In this document: one piece after another, positions 61,549 to 64,000 of the stretch
Layout: each line of letters starts with the position of its first letter
How positions within the stretch are numbered: the first letter of the stretch is position 1
Assembly: GCF_011100465.1 (NCBI RefSeq)
Contig: NZ_CP049740.1
Location: forward strand, 2,100,001-2,164,000
DNA: 64,000 nt
Direction of reading: 5' to 3'
Origin: Jeotgalibaca arthritidis
GTDB lineage: Bacteria > Bacillota > Bacilli > Lactobacillales > Aerococcaceae
Program-made: the position numbers and the translations under genes
Notes under the pieces: generated by a model
What the model was told of the DNA's origin: nothing
Seen by the model: the letters and a program-made list of their open reading frames with translations, nothing else
The model's database searches: none

Positions 61549-62391
61549 ATGACACAAGCATGGACGTTAGGAAAAGTAGCATTAAAAGTAAATGATTTAG
61601 AAAAAATGACACAATTTTACCAAGAAATTATGGGGACATCAATCCTTGCTCAAACAGATAACAGTGTAACACTAGGTGTGAAAGAAACCGGAGAGGCATT
61701 GTTTGAATTAATCAAAATTAATCCAGCAGCTGAGAAGAAAGTGACAGCGGGCTTATACCACCATGCGGTTTTACTGCCAACGAGAAGTGACTTAGGCGAA
61801 TTTTTATATAACCTATTAGTTAAAAAGTACCCATTAGGTGGCGCAAGTGATCACGGGTACAGTGAAGCGATTTACTTTAACGACCCGGAAGGAAACGGTG
61901 TAGAGGTTTACGCTGATAAAAACCGTTCTGAGTGGGACGTAAGAGAAGATGGTAGAATCGAAGGTATTACCATTCAAATGGATGCAGAAGGCGTATTAGG
62001 CTCTGTTAAGAAACCTTTCTCAGGTTTGCCAGCTGGTACGATTATGGGACACGTCCATTTAACAGTTAGAGATTTAGTAGAGAACGGTGAATTCTATACG
62101 AATATAATTGGTCTAGGACTAAAATCTGACTATTTCGGCCAAGCTAAATTCTTTGCATCGGGAGATTATCACCACCATGTTGGCTCAAACACTTGGGCTG
62201 GAAAACTATTGCCACAACCAGAAGCAGACCAACTCGGAATGGCTTACTATACTTGGGTATTGCCAAACCAAGATGAATTGGTCGCTTTGAAAGGCCGCTT
62301 TGATCAAAATGGTATTTCATACGAAGAAGAAGCTGGTGTTTTAAAAGCTAAAGATACAAATGGTATTTTGATGCATATCATCGTTAAATAA
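61549..62391 (+). CDS. Two-domain VOC (glyoxalase/dioxygenase superfamily) protein
   Basis: A 280-residue protein built of two vicinal-oxygen-chelate modules. The first (about 8-120) has GKVALKVNDLEKMTQFYQEI and DPEGNGVEVYADK. The second (about 160-278) has GHVHLTVRDLVENGEFYTNI. It resembles the CatE/YfiE catechol-dioxygenase-like group of Firmicutes. The substrate is unknown. GAGGAG precedes the ATG at 61549; a longer frame overlaps corA and is not favoured. Confidence 0.87.
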   Translation: MTQAWTLGKVALKVNDLEKMTQFYQEIMGTSILAQTDNSVTLGVKETGEALFELIKINPAAEKKVTAGLYHHAVLLPTRSDLGEFLYNLLVKKYPLGGASDHGYSEAIYFNDPEGNGVEVYADKNRSEWDVREDGRIEGITIQMDAEGVLGSVKKPFSGLPAGTIMGHVHLTVRDLVENGEFYTNIIGLGLKSDYFGQAKFFASGDYHHHVGSNTWAGKLLPQPEADQLGMAYYTWVLPNQDELVALKGRFDQNGISYEEEAGVLKAKDTNGILMHIIVK

Positions 62392-62410
62392 TGAATAAAA
62401 GGAGAGTGGG

Positions 62411-62511
62411 AAAAAAGGCGTTCAGCCCCGAATCACTGGAGCGAATAAGCGCAAGATGGTTGCAGACCATCTGAGCATGATTCGTGAAGTGGACGTCGGG
62501 GCTGCCTTTTT
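62411..62511. repeat. Multi-branched inverted-repeat element (structured RNA or interspersed repeat)
   Basis: Outer stems: 62412-62419 with 62504-62511 (AAAAAGGC/GCCTTTTT) and 62424-62431 with 62496-62503 (AGCCCCGA/TCGGGGCT). Inside are GAATCA (62430-62435) with TGATTC (62478-62483), a GCG/CGC mini-hairpin near 62441-62452, and AGATGGT/ACCATCT (62454-62460 with 62466-62472). The outer stem ends in T residues, so it can also terminate the VOC gene. It is not a tRNA and I know no named family. Confidence 0.65.
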
Positions 62512-62549
62512 GAGCACATTTACGCTACATTATTCGGGTATAGGAAAGA

Positions 62550-62580
62550 GGCTGGGAGTTTTTTCCCAGCCCCTATTTTT
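62550..62580. terminator. Hairpin beside the structured element, terminator of the convergent genes
   Basis: An 8-bp stem GGCTGGGA/TCCCAGCC (62550-62557 with 62564-62571) with a T-rich loop and a T tail on the plus strand, next to the glycosyltransferase stop. Confidence 0.75.
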
Positions 62581-63205
62581 ATAGCCAAGACCCCGAATAC
62601 TGATGAATGCCATAAGTTTCTTCTCCGGCGTTGATTTCTTGCGTCCAATAGCTTTTTGGTGAAAAGTAGATACGGGGAAAGATTGTCACATCCATCACGG
62701 TCTGCTTTTCATTATTTAGTAAGAGACCATTTTCTTGAAAAATTTCAGTAATACGAATCACGTTGGTTGTTTCATCATAAGACCCATCATCATTGATGAA
62801 ATGACGGTCATTATAATCGTCATAAAGTTGTTTGAAGGTCGGATGATTTTCTTTGGCAGCAATAATAGCCGTTGAAATGGTTGTTTCCACTTCGAAGCCC
62901 ATAAAAGCATCCAATTTAAGTAGCGGATCAAGTGGTTTAATAACCTCCATATCTGTATCCATATAGATACCACCGTATTGTGTTAAGGCATAGAGTCGAG
63001 CAACATCAGAAACAAAAGCCCATTTTTTAGCTTGATAAGCTTCTTTCACATAATCGCCCATTTGATCAACATTAAAATTGTCTTCATTCCACACCATAAC
63101 TTTGTAGTCAGGGCAGTATTTTTCCCAAGTTGCTATTATTTTTTCTTCTTTTTGGCCTAATGGATTGCCACCGAACCAGCAGTAATGAATAATTTTGGGT
63201 ATCAT
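62579..63205 (-). CDS. Glycosyltransferase, GT32/Och1-like (capsule or cell-surface sugar)
   Basis: A 208-residue protein with IPKIIHYCWFGGNPLG at the N-terminus and the DxD-type nucleotide-sugar site in GGIYMDTDMEV (near residue 80), preceded by ARLYALTQYGG. This is the DXD-containing sugar-binding region of GT32 enzymes, as in capsular mannosyl/galactosyl transferases. No membrane segment. AAGGAGGA lies upstream of the ATG at 63205. It is isolated from other polysaccharide genes here. Donor and acceptor cannot be predicted. Confidence 0.88.
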   Translation of the reverse strand: MIPKIIHYCWFGGNPLGQKEEKIIATWEKYCPDYKVMVWNEDNFNVDQMGDYVKEAYQAKKWAFVSDVARLYALTQYGGIYMDTDMEVIKPLDPLLKLDAFMGFEVETTISTAIIAAKENHPTFKQLYDDYNDRHFINDDGSYDETTNVIRITEIFQENGLLLNNEKQTVMDVTIFPRIYFSPKSYWTQEINAGEETYGIHQYSGSWL

Positions 63206-63294
63206 ATCACATGTCCTCCTTCTTCAAATCCTATTATTATTGTAACGAACAGCTATATTTTTGCCTAATCATATGCTAGATTAACGATCTGAGG

Positions 63295-63323
63295 TTGACA
63301 TTCGCTTTGCTATCTATTATAGT
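63295..63323 (+). promoter_or_regulatory. Sigma-A promoter of the lysine-riboswitch transcript
   Basis: A perfect TTGACA (63295-63300), 17 bp and TATAGT (63318-63323). The 90 bp between the glycosyltransferase gene and this promoter hold nothing else that I recognise. Confidence 0.85.
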
Positions 63324-63344
63324 TACACCAGTAGAATATCAAAA

Positions 63345-63541
63345 CAATATGAATTAGAGGACGCGAAAACCATCAGTAGGAAACGAAAGGGGAATTCGCC
63401 GAAGTGCCGTTTAGGTGCTGGGTCTATGCTGAATAAGTATAGGACTGTCGAGATAAAATGCCCATTTTATCTTTTGAAGCGCTGTTCATATTGGGGCAAA
63501 AGGACGATACCAATCGTGGGCCTTTTGCTCACGGTTTTTTT
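63345..63541 (+). promoter_or_regulatory. Lysine riboswitch (L box) with terminator platform
   Basis: The closing stem P1 is a perfect 9-bp pair (63345-63353 with 63485-63493). Inside are conserved L-box blocks in order: AGAGG-CGCG near 63356-63364, GAAAGGGG (63385-63392), CGCCGAAG (63397-63404), GCTGG (63418-63422), GACTGTC (63443-63449) and the hairpin GATAAAAT/ATTTTATC (63452-63471). Downstream, two mutually exclusive hairpins share 63515-63528, one ending in seven T residues. Lysine binding is expected to stop transcription of the transporter gene. Confidence 0.88.
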
Positions 63542-63576
63542 GTATTCTCAATACAAATAAAAGGGAGTCGTTTCGT

Positions 63577-64000
63577 ATGAGAAAGAAATTTAATTATGCT
63601 GCTATGTTGTTAGGATCGCTAGCTTTGTTAGTTGCTTGTGGTAATGGTAGTAACGCAGAGTCATCAGCTGCAGAGGATGATCAGTTTGTTGTTGGACTGG
63701 AGGCTGCCTATGCCCCTTATAACTGGACGCAACTAGATGACAGTAACGGCGGTGTTCCGATTGACGGTACAAATGAATATGCTGGTGGCTATGACGTTGA
63801 GATTGCAAAGAAAATCGCTGAAGGTTTGGGACAAGAACTAGTTATCGTTAAGACAGAATGGGATGGCTTAGTACCAGCTCTTCAAGCTAAGAAAATTGAT
63901 GCCATTATCGCTGGTATGTCTCCAACAGAAGAAAGAAAACAAACCATTTCCTTTAGTGATCCTTATTTAGAGTCGCAATTGGTTATGGTAGTCGCTTCAG
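63577..64000 (+). CDS. Amino-acid (probably lysine) ABC transporter substrate-binding lipoprotein, 5' part
   Basis: The first 141 codons are present; the gene runs off the window. A signal peptide with lipobox LVAC (lipidated Cys21) starts the protein. The type II periplasmic-binding fold follows: FVVGLEAAYAPYNW, GYDVEIAKKIAEGLG, WDGLVPALQAKKIDAIIAGM and TEERKQTISFSDPYLES, typical of polar and basic amino-acid binders. The lysine riboswitch before it points to lysine as ligand. A C-terminal permease fusion is possible beyond the edge. AAGGGAG precedes the ATG. Confidence 0.92.
   Translation, partial: MRKKFNYAAMLLGSLALLVACGNGSNAESSAAEDDQFVVGLEAAYAPYNWTQLDDSNGGVPIDGTNEYAGGYDVEIAKKIAEGLGQELVIVKTEWDGLVPALQAKKIDAIIAGMSPTEERKQTISFSDPYLESQLVMVVAS

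Noticed and set aside
62411-62511. tRNA or tmRNA gene in the structured element
   Set aside because: No T-loop GTTCGAATC, no anticodon stem-loop of normal size and no acceptor CCA. The outer stems are too long.
63602-63808. Minus-strand open frame at the right end
   Set aside because: It lies within the substrate-binding lipoprotein gene, which has a signal peptide, lipobox, ribosome-binding site and upstream riboswitch.

Overview
The window is a low-GC Gram-positive chromosome segment, almost entirely housekeeping genes on the plus strand. Gene order (dnaG-rpoD-trmK-yqfO; hrcA-grpE-dnaK-dnaJ behind a CIRCE element; xerC-hslV-hslU-codY; plsY diverging from parE-parC), pyruvate formate-lyase with its activase, a manganese-type pyrophosphatase, many TTG starts and many extended -10 promoters fit a fermentative member of the Lactobacillales. 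Carnobacteriaceae or Aerococcaceae-like is my best guess; the genus cannot be fixed from this sequence. No rRNA, tRNA, CRISPR array or complete insertion sequence was found.

Layout. 1-5754: the 3' part of dnaG, the primary sigma factor, tRNA methyltransferase TrmK, a Nif3-type protein, peptidase T and a small DUF1294 membrane protein. 5829-8896: truB, ribF, hemW. 8929-13863: HrcA-controlled chaperone genes. 13923-18297: lepA, then an NfeD-like/flotillin membrane pair behind a promoter overlapped by a perfect palindrome. 18326-29498: de novo purine synthesis in two PurR-type units, purEK and purSQLFMNHD; purB and purC are missing. 29650-34747: fhs, an ABC-F ATPase, thyA and dfrA. Fhs, ThyA and DfrA provide and recycle the one-carbon folates that PurN, PurH and dTMP synthesis use.

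34748-35873 is an AT-rich accessory patch: a small membrane protein of unknown function and a decayed IS66-family remnant. 35874-41081 holds hemolysin III (minus), YpmS, YozE, DeoD, a PDZ/S41 protease and two tandem signal peptidases I that share an identical 26-bp stretch. 41119-49777 carries rbgA, rnhB, dprA, topA, xerC, hslV, hslU and codY. Two terminator hairpins in this block also contain the ribosome-binding site of the next gene (dprA and xerC). 49781-55233: plsY and topoisomerase IV. 55358-58596: pflB and pflA with a Rex-like site. 58642-62391: ppaC, an 18-bp tandem repeat, a phosphoesterase, a CorA transporter and a double-VOC protein.

The right end is the most unusual part. A roughly 100-nt multi-branched inverted-repeat element (62411-62511) lies beside a second hairpin. 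A GT32-type glycosyltransferase follows on the minus strand. Then comes a lysine riboswitch (63345-63541) with its own sigma-A promoter, reading into an amino-acid ABC transporter lipoprotein gene cut by the window edge. I found no clearly new multi-gene system. The best leads are the 62.4-kb structured element, the flotillin palindrome, and the terminator/ribosome-binding-site overlaps.
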